The notes beneath the pieces are model-generated. The model did not search any database, was not told the DNA's origin, and saw only the letters and a program-made list of their open reading frames with translations. A program made the position numbers and the translations under genes. 64,000 nucleotides of DNA from Streptomyces sp. NBC_00358 (GTDB lineage: Bacteria > Actinomycetota > Actinomycetes > Streptomycetales > Streptomycetaceae), in NCBI RefSeq assembly GCF_036099295.1, contig NZ_CP107976.1, positions 7,068,001 to 7,132,000 of the forward strand, read 5' to 3'. Shown here in pieces: positions 7,769 to 16,221 of the stretch (positions are counted from its first letter, which is position 1; each line of letters starts with the position of its first letter).

Positions 7769-8602
7769 GTGTACTCGGTCCTCGGACGCCGGACCCGCAT
7801 TCTGGCCGCCACCACCGCCACGGCCGGGCTGCTGCTCGTGGCCGGCTGCACGTCGGACGGCGGCGGCAAGACCACCGCGAACGGGGTCCCGCTGGTCAAG
7901 AGCGGTCAGCTCACGACCTGCACCCATCTGCCGTACCCGCCCTTCCAGTCGGAGATCGACGGCAAGGTGCAGGGCTTCGACGTGTCGCTGATCGACCTGG
8001 TGGCCAAGAACCTGGGCGTGAAGCAGACCATCGTCGACACGCCCTTCGAGAACTTCAAGACGGGCGCGTTCCTCAACTCCGAGCAGTGCGACCTAGCCGC
8101 CGCCGGTATGACGATCACCGAGGAGCGCAAGAAGAACGTCGACTTCTCCGACCCGTACTTCGACGCCACCCAGGCCGTCCTGGTCGACAAGAACAGCGGC
8201 ATCAACTCCTTCGCGGACCTCAAGGGCCAGAAGGTCGGTGCCCAGGCGCAGACCACCGGTGAGGAGTACGCGAAGAGCAAGGGGCTCGACCCCGTCTCCT
8301 TCGAGTCGTCCGACGCCGTCCTCAACGGCCTGCGCACCGGCCAGGTCAAGGCCGTCGTCATCGACTACCCCGTCGTCCAGGGGTGGCTGAAGGACAAGGC
8401 CAACGCCGACGCCTTCAAGGTGGCCGACAACCTCAACACCGGTGAGCAGTACGGCTTCACGGTGAAGAAGGGCAACACCAAGCTCGTCGCGGCCATCAAC
8501 AAGGCCATCGCCGACGCGAAGGCCGACGGCACGTACAAGAAGCTCTACGAGAAGTGGATCGGCCCGTACGACGCGTCCGCGGCCTCCCCGTCCGCGTCAT
8601 GA
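7769..8602 (+). CDS. polar amino-acid ABC transporter, substrate-binding lipoprotein
   Basis: A 277-residue extracellular solute-binding protein (family 3) that would deliver an amino acid, perhaps glutamate/glutamine type, to the adjacent permease. It has a lipoprotein signal: basic start, hydrophobic stretch and lipobox LLVAGC with the lipidated Cys near residue 28. Family features follow: HLPYPPFQSEIDGKVQGFDVSLIDLVA, DLAAAGMTITEERKKNVDFSDPYFDATQ and YGFTVKKGN. The GTG start has AGGAGG five bases upstream and a good promoter. Its stop overlaps the permease ATG, so the three transporter genes are one operon. The substrate is inferred from family only. Confidence 0.92.
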   Translation: MYSVLGRRTRILAATTATAGLLLVAGCTSDGGGKTTANGVPLVKSGQLTTCTHLPYPPFQSEIDGKVQGFDVSLIDLVAKNLGVKQTIVDTPFENFKTGAFLNSEQCDLAAAGMTITEERKKNVDFSDPYFDATQAVLVDKNSGINSFADLKGQKVGAQAQTTGEEYAKSKGLDPVSFESSDAVLNGLRTGQVKAVVIDYPVVQGWLKDKANADAFKVADNLNTGEQYGFTVKKGNTKLVAAINKAIADAKADGTYKKLYEKWIGPYDASAASPSAS

Positions 8603-9432
8603 GTGATGCCGACACACCTCTCCAGCCCCGCAGGTCCGGCCTGAGCCGGCGCCGGAAGCGCTCGATCTCGCGCGGTGTGCAGTACGCCGTCTTCGTCGCC
8701 GTCGTGATCGCCTTCGCGGTCACGGCGGACTGGGGCCGTCTGCAGAACCAGTTCTTCCAGTGGGACCTGGTCAAGCGGATGTTCCCGGAAGTCATCACGC
8801 TGGCGCTGAAGAACACCGTCCTCTACACGGTGTTCGGTTTCACCGTCGGACTCGTGCTGGGCATCGTCGTCGCGCTGATGCGCCTGTCGTCGGTGGGCCC
8901 CTACCGCTGGGTGGCCGGGATCTACATCGAGGTCTTCCGGGGTCTGCCCGCCCTGATGATCTTCATCTTCGTGGGCGTCGCGGTGCCGCTCGCGTTCCCG
9001 GGCACGGAGATCATCGGCGGAACGTACGGAAAGGTCGCCATCGCGCTCGGCCTGGTGGGGGCCGCGTACATGGCCGAGACGTTCCGCGCGGGCATCCAGG
9101 CCGTGCCCAAGGGGCAGATGGAGGCGGCGCGTTCGCTGGGGTTCTCGCACGCGCGGGCCATGGTCTCGATCATCGTCCCGCAGGCGTTCCGGATCATCAT
9201 CCCGCCGCTCACCAACGAGCTCGTGACCCTCTTCAAGGACTCCTCGCTGGTGCTGTTCCTCGGCGTCACCCTGGAGGAGCGCGAACTGTCCAAGTACGGC
9301 CGCGACCTGGCCAGCACGACCGCCAACTCCACGCCGATCCTGGTCGCGGGCCTGTGCTACCTGCTCGTCACGATCCCGCTCGGTTTCGTCGCGCGACGAC
9401 TTGAGGCGAAGCAGAAGGAGGCCGCTCAGTGA
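8599..9432 (+). CDS. polar amino-acid ABC transporter, permease
   Basis: A 277-residue membrane protein of the HisM/GlnP type (binding-protein-dependent transport inner-membrane component). The cytoplasmic EAA loop that contacts the ATPase is clear (QMEAARSLGFSHARAMVSIIVPQAFRIIIPPLTNE), as is the N-terminal permease motif ALKNTVLYTVFGFTVGLVLG. The ATG overlaps the TGA of the binding-protein gene (ATGA), and its own TGA overlaps the GTG of the ATPase gene, so translation is coupled. The basic N-terminal tail (RRSGLSRRRKRSISRG) is cytoplasmic. One permease gene implies a homodimer in the membrane. Confidence 0.93.
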   Translation: MSDADTPLQPRRSGLSRRRKRSISRGVQYAVFVAVVIAFAVTADWGRLQNQFFQWDLVKRMFPEVITLALKNTVLYTVFGFTVGLVLGIVVALMRLSSVGPYRWVAGIYIEVFRGLPALMIFIFVGVAVPLAFPGTEIIGGTYGKVAIALGLVGAAYMAETFRAGIQAVPKGQMEAARSLGFSHARAMVSIIVPQAFRIIIPPLTNELVTLFKDSSLVLFLGVTLEERELSKYGRDLASTTANSTPILVAGLCYLLVTIPLGFVARRLEAKQKEAAQ

Positions 9433-10217
9433 CCACCCCCGAGATCCGGGTGAAGGGCCTGCACAAGTCCTTCGGCGACAACGAGGTCCTGCGCGGTATC
9501 GACCTGGAGGTCGCCCGGGGCGAGGTCGTCTGTGTCATCGGCCCGTCCGGCTCCGGCAAGTCGACCCTGCTGCGGTGCGTGAACCTGCTGGAGGAACCCA
9601 GCAAGGGCCAGGTGTTCGTCGGCGGTACGGAGGTCACGCACCCGGACGTCGACATCGACGCCGTACGCCGCCGTATCGGCATGGTCTTCCAGCAGTTCAA
9701 CCTCTTCCCCCATCTGACGGTGACCGGGAACCTCGCGCTGCCGCAGCGCCGGGTACTGGGCCGGGACAAGGCGGAGGCGGCCCGGATCGCCGCCGAGAAC
9801 CTCGCCCGGGTGGGCCTCGCGGAGAAGGCGGACGCCTATCCGGCCTCGCTCTCCGGCGGCCAGCAGCAGCGCGTCGCGATCGCCCGCGCGCTCGCCATGG
9901 GGCCCGACGTGATGCTCTTCGACGAGCCGACGTCGGCGCTCGACCCCGAACTCGTCGGCGAGGTGCTCGCCGTCATGCGGATGCTCGCCGACGAGGGCAT
10001 GACGATGATGGTCGTCACCCACGAGATGTCCTTCGCGCGCGAGGTGGCCGACCGGGTCGTGTTCATGGACGGCGGTGTGATCGTCGAGGACGGCGCCCCG
10101 GCGCAGGTCATCGGCAACCCGGCCCACGAGCGGACACGGCACTTCCTGTCCCGGCTGCTCGACCCGGCGATGGCGGACGTCGAGGACAGCGCACCGGACC
10201 GGCCGGACCAGGAGTAG
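9429..10217 (+). CDS. polar amino-acid ABC transporter, ATP-binding protein
   Basis: A 262-residue ATPase of the GlnQ/HisP type that powers the preceding permease. Walker A GPSGSGKST, Q-loop MVFQQFNLFPHLTV, signature LSGGQQQR, Walker B VMLFDEPTSALDPE and the switch His in VVTHEMSFAREV are all intact. The GTG start overlaps the permease stop (GTGA). After the stop there is a short tandem repeat rather than an obvious terminator. Confidence 0.95.
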   Translation: MTTPEIRVKGLHKSFGDNEVLRGIDLEVARGEVVCVIGPSGSGKSTLLRCVNLLEEPSKGQVFVGGTEVTHPDVDIDAVRRRIGMVFQQFNLFPHLTVTGNLALPQRRVLGRDKAEAARIAAENLARVGLAEKADAYPASLSGGQQQRVAIARALAMGPDVMLFDEPTSALDPELVGEVLAVMRMLADEGMTMMVVTHEMSFAREVADRVVFMDGGVIVEDGAPAQVIGNPAHERTRHFLSRLLDPAMADVEDSAPDRPDQE

Positions 10218-10278
10218 GACCGGCCGGGGGAGGAGCGGGACCGGCCGGGGGAGGAGCGGGACCGGGAGGGTGAGCGGC
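10218..10278 (+). repeat. 21-base tandem repeat after the ABC transporter
   Basis: Two exact head-to-tail 21-base copies (10218-10238 and 10239-10259, starting GACCGGCCGG) and a degenerate partial third copy directly follow the transporter stop codon. They end about 28 bases before the next start. A slippage-type origin is likely. Confidence 0.8.
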
Positions 10279-10305
10279 GGGAGCCGCCTTACTAAGGTGC
10301 CTCTC

Positions 10306-11397
10306 ATGAGCGATCACCCGGTACTGCACGTTAAGGGGCGGGTCGTCGTCGGACCCGACGACGTCCGCGACGAGCTGTGGGTCGTCGGCGGCCGGATCTC
10401 GTACGAGCGTCCCGGCGGCGCCCGTGACGTCCGCACCGTCGAGGGCTGGGCGCTGCCCGGTCTGGTCGACGCGCACTGCCATGTCGGTCTCGACGCCCAC
10501 GGCCCGGTCCCGGCGGACGTCTCCGAGAAGCAGGCGCTGACCGACCGCGACGCCGGCACCCTGCTCGTCCGGGACGCCGGCTCGCCCTCCGACACCCGCT
10601 GGATCGACGACCGCGACGACCTCCCGAAGATCATCCGGGCGGGCCGGCACATCGCCCGCACCCGCCGTTACATCCGCAACTACGCCCACGAGATCGAGCC
10701 CGAGGACCTCGTCGCGTATGTGGCCCAGGAGGCCCGGCGCGGCGACGGCTGGGTCAAGCTCGTCGGGGACTGGATCGACCGCGGCACCGGCGACCTGAGC
10801 GCCTGCTGGCCGCGCGAGGCCGCCCGGGCGGCGATCGCCGAGGCGCACCGGCTCGGCGCCCGGGTCACCGCGCACTGCTTCGCCGAGGACTCGCTCCGCG
10901 ACCTGGTCGAGGCGGGCATCGACTGCATCGAGCACGCCACCGGGCTCACCGAGGACACCATCCCGCTCTTCGCCGAGCGCGGTGTCGCCATCGTCCCCAC
11001 CCTCGTGAACATCGCGACCTTCCCGGATTTGGCGGCCGGCGGCGAGTCCAAGTTCCCCCAGTGGTCGGCGCACATGCGACGGCTGCACGAGCGCCGCTAC
11101 GACACCGTGCGCGCCGCGTACGACGCCGGAATCCCGGTCTACGTGGGCACCGACGCGGGCGGCTCCCTCGCGCACGGCCTCGTCGCGGCCGAGGTCGCCG
11201 AGCTCGTCACCGCCGGCATCCCGCCCGTCGAGGCGGTCTCCGCCACCGCCTGGGGCGCCCGGCGCTGGCTCGGGCGGCCCGGCCTCGACGAGGGAGCGCC
11301 CGCGGACCTCGTGGTCTACGAGGAGGACCCGCGCGCGGACGTACGGGTGCTGGCGGCTCCGCGACGGGTGGTCCTCAACGGGCGGATCGTCGGCTGA
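10306..11397 (+). CDS. metal-dependent amidohydrolase
   Basis: A 363-residue amidohydrolase (imidazolonepropionase/prolidase-like branch). The metal-binding pattern is visible: HCH in GLVDAHCHVGLD near residue 62, the probable bridging Lys in GDGWVKLVGDWIDRG, the His pair in VTAHCFAED and CIEHATGL, and the final Asp in VYVGTDAGGSLAHG. The ATG at 10306 is used; a GTG at 10270 lies inside the tandem-repeat spacer. Physiological substrate is unknown. It may be cotranscribed with the transporter, which would suggest hydrolysis of an imported amino-acid derivative, but the 88-base gap leaves that open. Confidence 0.83.
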   Translation: MSDHPVLHVKGRVVVGPDDVRDELWVVGGRISYERPGGARDVRTVEGWALPGLVDAHCHVGLDAHGPVPADVSEKQALTDRDAGTLLVRDAGSPSDTRWIDDRDDLPKIIRAGRHIARTRRYIRNYAHEIEPEDLVAYVAQEARRGDGWVKLVGDWIDRGTGDLSACWPREAARAAIAEAHRLGARVTAHCFAEDSLRDLVEAGIDCIEHATGLTEDTIPLFAERGVAIVPTLVNIATFPDLAAGGESKFPQWSAHMRRLHERRYDTVRAAYDAGIPVYVGTDAGGSLAHGLVAAEVAELVTAGIPPVEAVSATAWGARRWLGRPGLDEGAPADLVVYEEDPRADVRVLAAPRRVVLNGRIVG

Positions 11398-11596
11398 CGT
11401 GGGTGCGGCGGGCGCGGTTGACGGAGCGTGACGGTCGGGGTGGTGTGCTCGTTACGCACTGTCTGCCGTGCACCGGCGTGTCAACCGGCGTCGGCCGGCG
11501 CGTCAACCAGCGCCTTCACCCAAGGGTGTTGAGCAAGTGGCGGTGGGGAACAGTCGTGCCTCGGGATTCGAAGACGTGCGCGGAAACCCCACGAAG

Positions 11597-11631
11597 GAGT
11601 GAACTCACGCCAGGTGGCTGACTGTTCACTC
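11597..11631. promoter_or_regulatory. inverted repeat upstream of the LAETG protein gene
   Basis: GAGTGAAC and its exact complement GTTCACTC are separated by 19 bases, ending about 39 bases before the proposed ATG. This is the only structured element I see in the 272-base gap 11398-11669. It could be an operator; each arm resembles, but does not match, a PHO-box half unit (GTTCACC). Confidence 0.35.
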
Positions 11632-11669
11632 TCGGTGCGTAATTCTTTCCGGGTCCCAGGCTTTCTTCT

Positions 11670-12653
11670 ATGGGGGTCCCACCCTTGAACAGCATCAACC
11701 ACCGTATGCCCGTGCGCCGTTTCGCCGTCACGGCGGCGGCCACCGTCCTCGCCGCGGGTCCCGCCGCGCTGGCCGGCGCGGGCTCCGCACACGCGACCGC
11801 GGACCATGGTCGCGCGAGCGCCGTCGTGCTCCGCACCGGACTCGACGTGTCCCTCCTCAGGAAGTCCGTGAACGTCCCGCTCGCGGTCTCCCTGAACGAG
11901 GTGCAGGCACCGGAGAGTGCCGACAAGACCGCGCTCACCGCCCGGTTGGACGGCGTCGACCACGGGCGCCCGTTCAGCGTGCTGCGCGCGGACGTCGCCA
12001 CCGCCGAGGCCACCGTCTCCGCCGGGAAGGCCGAGGGGTCCACCCGTCTCGCGCACGCCGCCGTCCATGTCCCCGGACTGCCGCTGCTGTCGCTCATCGA
12101 GATCGAGGACGTGACCTCGAAGGCGACCTGCGAGGCGGGGAAGAAGCCCGTCGCCACCGCCAACCTGCTGGGGTCCGTGAACGTCCTCGGCAAGAAGGTG
12201 ACCCTCTCGACGGGCGGCCCGACGCACGTGCGGGTCCCCGGGGTCGGTGAGGTGCGGCTCGACCTCTCCAGGACCGAGACCACCTCCCGGACGGCCGCCG
12301 CGTCAGCGCTCGAACTCAAGGTGTCCATCAACCCGTTGAAGCTGAACGTGGCCGAGGTGGAGGGCACCCTGACGCTGGCGAAGGCCACTTGCGAGTCACC
12401 GGCGGCGCCCGTCGCCCAGGAGGCAGCGGCCGGCCCGTCCGAATCCGCCGACCCGGTGGCCTCCGGGGAGAAGGCGCCCGCGGAGAAGGCGCCCGCGAAG
12501 GCCCGCGAGGCGAAGCCGCAGGGTGCTCACGTGGAGCAGGGTCTCGCCGAGACCGGGGGCAGCTCCACGACGCCGTATCTGGCCGGCGGCGCGGTGGCGC
12601 TGCTCGCCGCGGGCGCCGGAGCGGTCGCCCTCTCCCGGCGCCGCCGGAGCTGA
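11670..12653 (+). CDS. SCO1860-type LAETG-anchored surface protein
   Basis: A 327-residue secreted protein expected to be fixed to the cell wall by a class E sortase. It has an N-terminal signal peptide (basic RRFAVTAAATVLAAGPAALAG, cleavage probably near ATA). A soluble domain of about 210 residues with a single Cys pair follows (SKATCEAG, AKATCESP). Next come an Ala/Pro/Lys linker with EKAPAEKAPAK repeats and a C-terminal sorting signal: LAETG, a hydrophobic helix and an RRRRS tail. I recall the family as the SCO1860 LAETG-anchored proteins of unknown function. The start is uncertain: ATG 11670, TTG 11685 or ATG 11706 all precede the signal peptide. Confidence 0.88.
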   Translation: MGVPPLNSINHRMPVRRFAVTAAATVLAAGPAALAGAGSAHATADHGRASAVVLRTGLDVSLLRKSVNVPLAVSLNEVQAPESADKTALTARLDGVDHGRPFSVLRADVATAEATVSAGKAEGSTRLAHAAVHVPGLPLLSLIEIEDVTSKATCEAGKKPVATANLLGSVNVLGKKVTLSTGGPTHVRVPGVGEVRLDLSRTETTSRTAAASALELKVSINPLKLNVAEVEGTLTLAKATCESPAAPVAQEAAAGPSESADPVASGEKAPAEKAPAKAREAKPQGAHVEQGLAETGGSSTTPYLAGGAVALLAAGAGAVALSRRRRS

Positions 12654-12661
12654 CGGGCCAC

Positions 12662-12691
12662 CGGGGTCCGGTCGTCGCCACCCGGACCCCG
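12662..12691 (+). terminator. terminator of the LAETG protein gene
   Basis: A 10-bp inverted repeat (CGGGGTCCGG and complement) with a 10-base loop starts 8 bases after the stop codon. Confidence 0.6.
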
Positions 12692-12771
12692 CACCTCGAA
12701 CACCGGATGCGCTGAGCGGTCCCAGCCCGTCCGGCCTACGAAACCGGCCCACCCCGACGCCCCCGCCACGA

Positions 12772-13440
12772 GGGGCGCCGGGCCCCGCCCACGGCAGGGG
12801 TCGGCCCGACTCCGGCTACGGCCGGGCTCGCCGGACTCCGGGACGGCGGGGGGCCGCGGGGTTTCGCTGCCGGCGGGGCCGTTGGACGCGGGGGCGCGGG
12901 GGCTTGGCGGGCGTCGGGGGCCGCCAGGTCTCGGGTACGCCGGGGCTTCGGGTGCGGCCAGCGGCCGCAGGGCTTCGGGGCCGCCAGGTCTCGGGTGCTG
13001 CCGGATTGCGCGGACTGCCGGGGGCGCCGGGCTTCGGGGTACCGGGCGCCGGGTTTCGGGTACGGCCAGAGGCCAGAGGCCTTAGGGCGGCGGGGCCGCG
13101 AGGGCTTCGGGGCGCCGGGCCACGCCCACGGCAGGGGTCGGCCCGACTCCGGCTACGGCCGGGCTCGCCGGACTCCGGGACGGCGGGGGCCGCCGGACTT
13201 GGGGGCACGGAAGCTTGGCGGGCGTCGGGGGCCGCCAGGGGGCGAGTGCTGCCGGGCTGCCGGGTTTCGGGGTAGGGGGCTTGGCGAACAACAAGCCGGG
13301 CCTTGGGTACGCCGGGGCTTGCGGGTACGGCCGGAGGCCGTGGGGTTTCGGGGGTGCCGGGGCTCGGCGGGCGTCGGGGGTCGCCAGGTCTCGGGTATGC
13401 CGGGGTCTCGGGTGATGCCGGGTTGCGCGGGCGGTGGGGC
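12772..13440. repeat. degenerate GC-rich repeat region, no gene seen
   Basis: The roughly 800 bases between the LAETG gene terminator and cobC are strongly G-biased on the plus strand and carry no convincing gene. An 81-base segment at 12772-12852 recurs at 13109-13189 with one mismatch (337 bases apart). Shorter elements recur too: CCGCCAGGTCTCGGGT at 12921 and 12981, a one-base variant at 13381, and a GCTTGGCGGGCGTCGG block at 12902 and 13213. Open frames across it are low-complexity Arg/Pro/Gly. It could be decayed tandem duplications or a structural spacer. Confidence 0.75.
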
Positions 13441-13470
13441 CCCGGCTTCGGGGGCGGCCCGGAGGCCGGG

Positions 13471-14589
13471 CTACGGGGACGGTGGGGGCCGGCGGGGCGG
13501 GGTGACCCCGCTGCCGCCGCTCACGGTCATCGCCCGGTCCAGGGCCTGCAGGAAGCCGTTGACCGTCTTCCGGTCCCGTACCGCGATCCGCAGCCACTCG
13601 TCCCCGAGCCCGGGAAACGTGTCCCCGCGCCGCACCGCGAACCCGAGATCGCGAAGGGCCCGGCGAACCCCCGCGGCCCGCGGCAGCCGGACCAGGACGA
13701 AGGAGCCCTCCGCGGGCTCCACCACCCGCAGCCCGTCGGTGCAGGCGAACTCCCGCAGTCCCGCGACCAGATGGTCCCGGTCCTTCGCGATCCGCCGCGC
13801 CGCGTGCGCCGCCTCCGCGAGTGCCTGCGAGGACATGCAGACCTCGGCCGCCGCGAGCGCGGGCGTGGAGACCGGCCAGAGCGGCTGGGCGCGCTCCAGC
13901 GCGGCGATCGTCCCGGGACCGGCGAGCACGTAGCCGATCCGCAGCCCCGCGAGACCCCAGGTCTTCGTGAGGCTGCGCAGGACGACGAGTCCGGGCACGT
14001 CCGTCCGCCCGGCCAGGGACTCGCGCTCACCCGGCACCGCGTCCATGAACGCCTCGTCGACCACCAGCACCCGCCCCGGGCGGGCCAGTTCGGCGATGGA
14101 CGCCGCCGGGTGCAGGACCGACGTCGGATTGGTCGGATTGCCGATCACGACGAGGTCCGCGTCCTCGGGGACGGCGGCCGCGTCGAGCCGGAAGCCGTCC
14201 TCCTCGCGCAGCAGGACCCGCCCCACCGCGTGGCCGGCGTCCCGCAGGGCGGCCTCCGGCTCCGTGAACTGCGGATGGACGACGACCGGCCGGCGTACCT
14301 CCAGAGCGCGCGCGAGCAGGACGAAGGCCTCGGCCGCGCCCGCCGTGAGCAGCACCCGCTCCACCGGCAGCCCGTGCCGCGCCGCTACCGCGGCCCGCGC
14401 GGCCCGCCCGTCCGGGTAGGCCGCGAGACCGGGCAGCGACGCGGTGATCCGGTCGAGCAGCCAAGCGGGCGGGGTGTCCGCGCGGACGTTCACGGCGAGA
14501 TCGGTGAGCTTGGAACCGTCGTCGCGCACCTCGGCGTCCCCGTGGTGCCGCAGATCGTGCCCGCCCTCGGCGGCCTCTTCAGTGCGCAT
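13471..14589 (-). CDS. cobC: Rv2231c-type PLP protein, CobC (cobalamin side-chain)
   Basis: A 372-residue class I/II aminotransferase-fold protein of the CobC/CobD(threonine-phosphate decarboxylase-like) group that supplies the aminopropanol linker for the cobalamin lower loop. Motifs: AAYPDGRAARAAVAARHG, LTAGAAEAFVLLARAL, IGNPTNPTSVLHP, VLVVDEAFMDAVPGE (PLP Asp) and the Schiff-base Lys in LVVLRSLTKTWGLAGLRIGY. It is the last gene of the second cob run. Its ATG lies 11 bases inside the end of cbiX, so it is translationally coupled. The first 20 or so residues (EEAAEGGHDLRHHGDAE) look unconserved, and a slightly later start is possible. Confidence 0.85.
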   Translation of the reverse strand: MRTEEAAEGGHDLRHHGDAEVRDDGSKLTDLAVNVRADTPPAWLLDRITASLPGLAAYPDGRAARAAVAARHGLPVERVLLTAGAAEAFVLLARALEVRRPVVVHPQFTEPEAALRDAGHAVGRVLLREEDGFRLDAAAVPEDADLVVIGNPTNPTSVLHPAASIAELARPGRVLVVDEAFMDAVPGERESLAGRTDVPGLVVLRSLTKTWGLAGLRIGYVLAGPGTIAALERAQPLWPVSTPALAAAEVCMSSQALAEAAHAARRIAKDRDHLVAGLREFACTDGLRVVEPAEGSFVLVRLPRAAGVRRALRDLGFAVRRGDTFPGLGDEWLRIAVRDRKTVNGFLQALDRAMTVSGGSGVTPPRRPPPSP

Positions 14590-15514
14590 GGGAATGCGTG
14601 TGTCCCCCGTGATGGTGGTGACCGTGTCCGTCGTGGTGGCCGTCGTCGTCGGGGTGGAAGTGCGGCTGCTGGGGGAGCCCCACCTTGTCCTCGAAGCCGG
14701 GCAGCGCGATCCGGTAGACGCAGGAGTCGCAGTTCATCCGCAGGTCGCCCTTGACCGCCTCCCGGTAGCGCTCCATGACCAGGTCGAGCAGTTCGGGCTC
14801 GGGGCCGATGACCTCGGCGGAGCCCACCTCGACCCCCGGGTGCGCGGCGGCCCAGTCGTCCGTCTGCCGCCGTACCCGGTCCGGGAGGATGCCGGTGAAC
14901 AGGAAGTAGGGCAGCACCACGATCCGGCGCGCGCCCAGCTTCACACAGCGGTCCAGGCCGGACGGCACGTCCGGCGCCGCCAGGGACACGAACGCCGTCT
15001 CGACGCCCGCGTAGCCGCGGCCCTCCCACAGCAGCCGCGCGGCCTTGTGCACCTCGGCGTTGGCGTCCGGGTCGGTGGACCCGCGGCCCACGAGCAGCAC
15101 CGTCACCTCGGCCCGCCCCTCCGGGGTCCGGGCACCGCCGCCGAGAGCCTCGTCGAGGCGCCGCTCCAGCACGGCGAGCAGCGACGGATGCGGGCCCAGC
15201 GGACGCCCGTACGTGTAGGAGATGCCGGGGTGCCGCTCCTTCTCACGGGTCAGCGCCGCCGGGATGTCGCCCTTGGCGTGCCCGGCGGACACCAGCATCA
15301 GCGGCACGGCGGCGAAACGTCGTACCCCCCGCTCGACGAGTTCGGCGACCGCGTCGCCCAGCGGTGGCGGCGACAGCTCGATGAACCCTCCGGCGACGGG
15401 CAGTTCGGGATGGCGGCGCCCCAACTCCCGTACGAAGGAGCGGAAGGCCTCGGCTCCGGCCTCGTCCCGGGTGCCGTGTCCGGCGATGAGCAGGGCGGGG
15501 GGCGGGGTGGTCAC
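14579..15514 (-). CDS. cbiX: sirohydrochlorin cobalt/ferro-chelatase CbiX-like, His-rich tail
   Basis: A 311-residue two-lobe chelatase of the CbiX/SirB family, which inserts a divalent metal into sirohydrochlorin. The N lobe has LLIAGHGTRDEAGAEAFRSF with the metal-site His and the partner VPLMLVSAGHAKGDIP. The C lobe repeats the pattern (VTVLLVGRGSTDPDANAE, VVLPYFLFTGIL) but with Gly-Arg-Gly where His would be. NCDSCVYRIALPGFEDKVG and a terminal His-rich stretch with HHHHGGHTHSHAH probably bind or buffer metal. GTG start at 15514, overlapping the cobH stop. It is unusual to find this early-insertion chelatase beside cobN; see findings. Confidence 0.88.
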   Translation of the reverse strand: MTTPPPALLIAGHGTRDEAGAEAFRSFVRELGRRHPELPVAGGFIELSPPPLGDAVAELVERGVRRFAAVPLMLVSAGHAKGDIPAALTREKERHPGISYTYGRPLGPHPSLLAVLERRLDEALGGGARTPEGRAEVTVLLVGRGSTDPDANAEVHKAARLLWEGRGYAGVETAFVSLAAPDVPSGLDRCVKLGARRIVVLPYFLFTGILPDRVRRQTDDWAAAHPGVEVGSAEVIGPEPELLDLVMERYREAVKGDLRMNCDSCVYRIALPGFEDKVGLPQQPHFHPDDDGHHDGHGHHHHGGHTHSHAH

Positions 15515-16221
15515 GATGTCTCCTTGGCGGCCGGGACGGCCTCGGCGGTCGGCTGGGTCGTCCCGGCCCGGTCGGTCTTCGCGGACCGGTCGGCCCGAGT
15601 GGATCGCGAGGCCTGGTCGGCCCCTGGAACAGGGTGGTACAGCAGGGCGTTGAGCGCGGCGGCCGCGACCGCCGAACCGCCCTTCTCGGACACGTTGCTG
15701 ACAGCGGGCAGGCCGCTCTCGCGGAGCGCGGCCTTGGACTCGGCGGCGCCGACGAAGCCGACGGGCAGCCCGATGACGAGCGCCGGACCGGCGTCGAGGC
15801 GCAGCAACTCCTCAAGGGCGGTGGGCGCGCAGCCGATCACCCACAGCGCGCCGGGCCCGACCTGCTCGTACGCGAGCCGGACCGCGTGCGCCGAACGCGT
15901 CAGTCCTGGGCCCGACTCGGCGTCCTTGAGCCGGCAGACGGTGGCGCGGCGCGTGATGCCCGCCGCGACCATCTCGACGTCCACCACGACGGGCGCCCCG
16001 GCGTGCAGCGCCGCGTGCGCCCGTATCAGGACGTCCTCGTCGGTGACGAGATCGCTCGCGTACTCCAGGTCGGCGGCGGAGTGGATCACCCGCTCCACCA
16101 CCGCGCGGGTCAGCGGCGGGAAGTGCGAGGTGTCCAGGCGGGCCCGCAGCCGCCGGAAGGACTCCTGCTCGATGGGGTGCACGACCCGGCTCCCGGGGAA
16201 CACCCGGCTCGTTTGGCTCAC
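15511..16221 (-). CDS. cobH: precorrin-8X methylmutase
   Basis: A 236-residue CobH/CbiC enzyme that moves the C11 methyl to C12, making hydrogenobyrinic acid. Family motifs are HPIEQESFRRLRARLD, VIHSAADLEYASDLV, VVVDVEMVAAGITR and the C-terminal GLPVGFVGAAESKAALRES followed by EKGGSAVAAAALNALLY. A Ser/Thr/Arg-rich tail of about 35 residues follows the fold and looks dispensable. The ATG sits 4 bases inside the end of the cbiG-cobJ gene (ATGA), and its stop overlaps cbiX, so it is part of the coupled cob run. Confidence 0.95.
   Translation of the reverse strand: MSQTSRVFPGSRVVHPIEQESFRRLRARLDTSHFPPLTRAVVERVIHSAADLEYASDLVTDEDVLIRAHAALHAGAPVVVDVEMVAAGITRRATVCRLKDAESGPGLTRSAHAVRLAYEQVGPGALWVIGCAPTALEELLRLDAGPALVIGLPVGFVGAAESKAALRESGLPAVSNVSEKGGSAVAAAALNALLYHPVPGADQASRSTRADRSAKTDRAGTTQPTAEAVPAAKETS

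Noticed and set aside
10218..10278. CRISPR array
   Set aside because: The repeats are contiguous with no spacers and only two to three copies; the same holds for the tandem repeats near 20951 and 50541.
13082..13597. Minus-strand 171-codon frame through the repeat tract
   Set aside because: It overlaps the end of cobC out of frame, and its Pro/Arg repeats simply reflect the DNA repeats.
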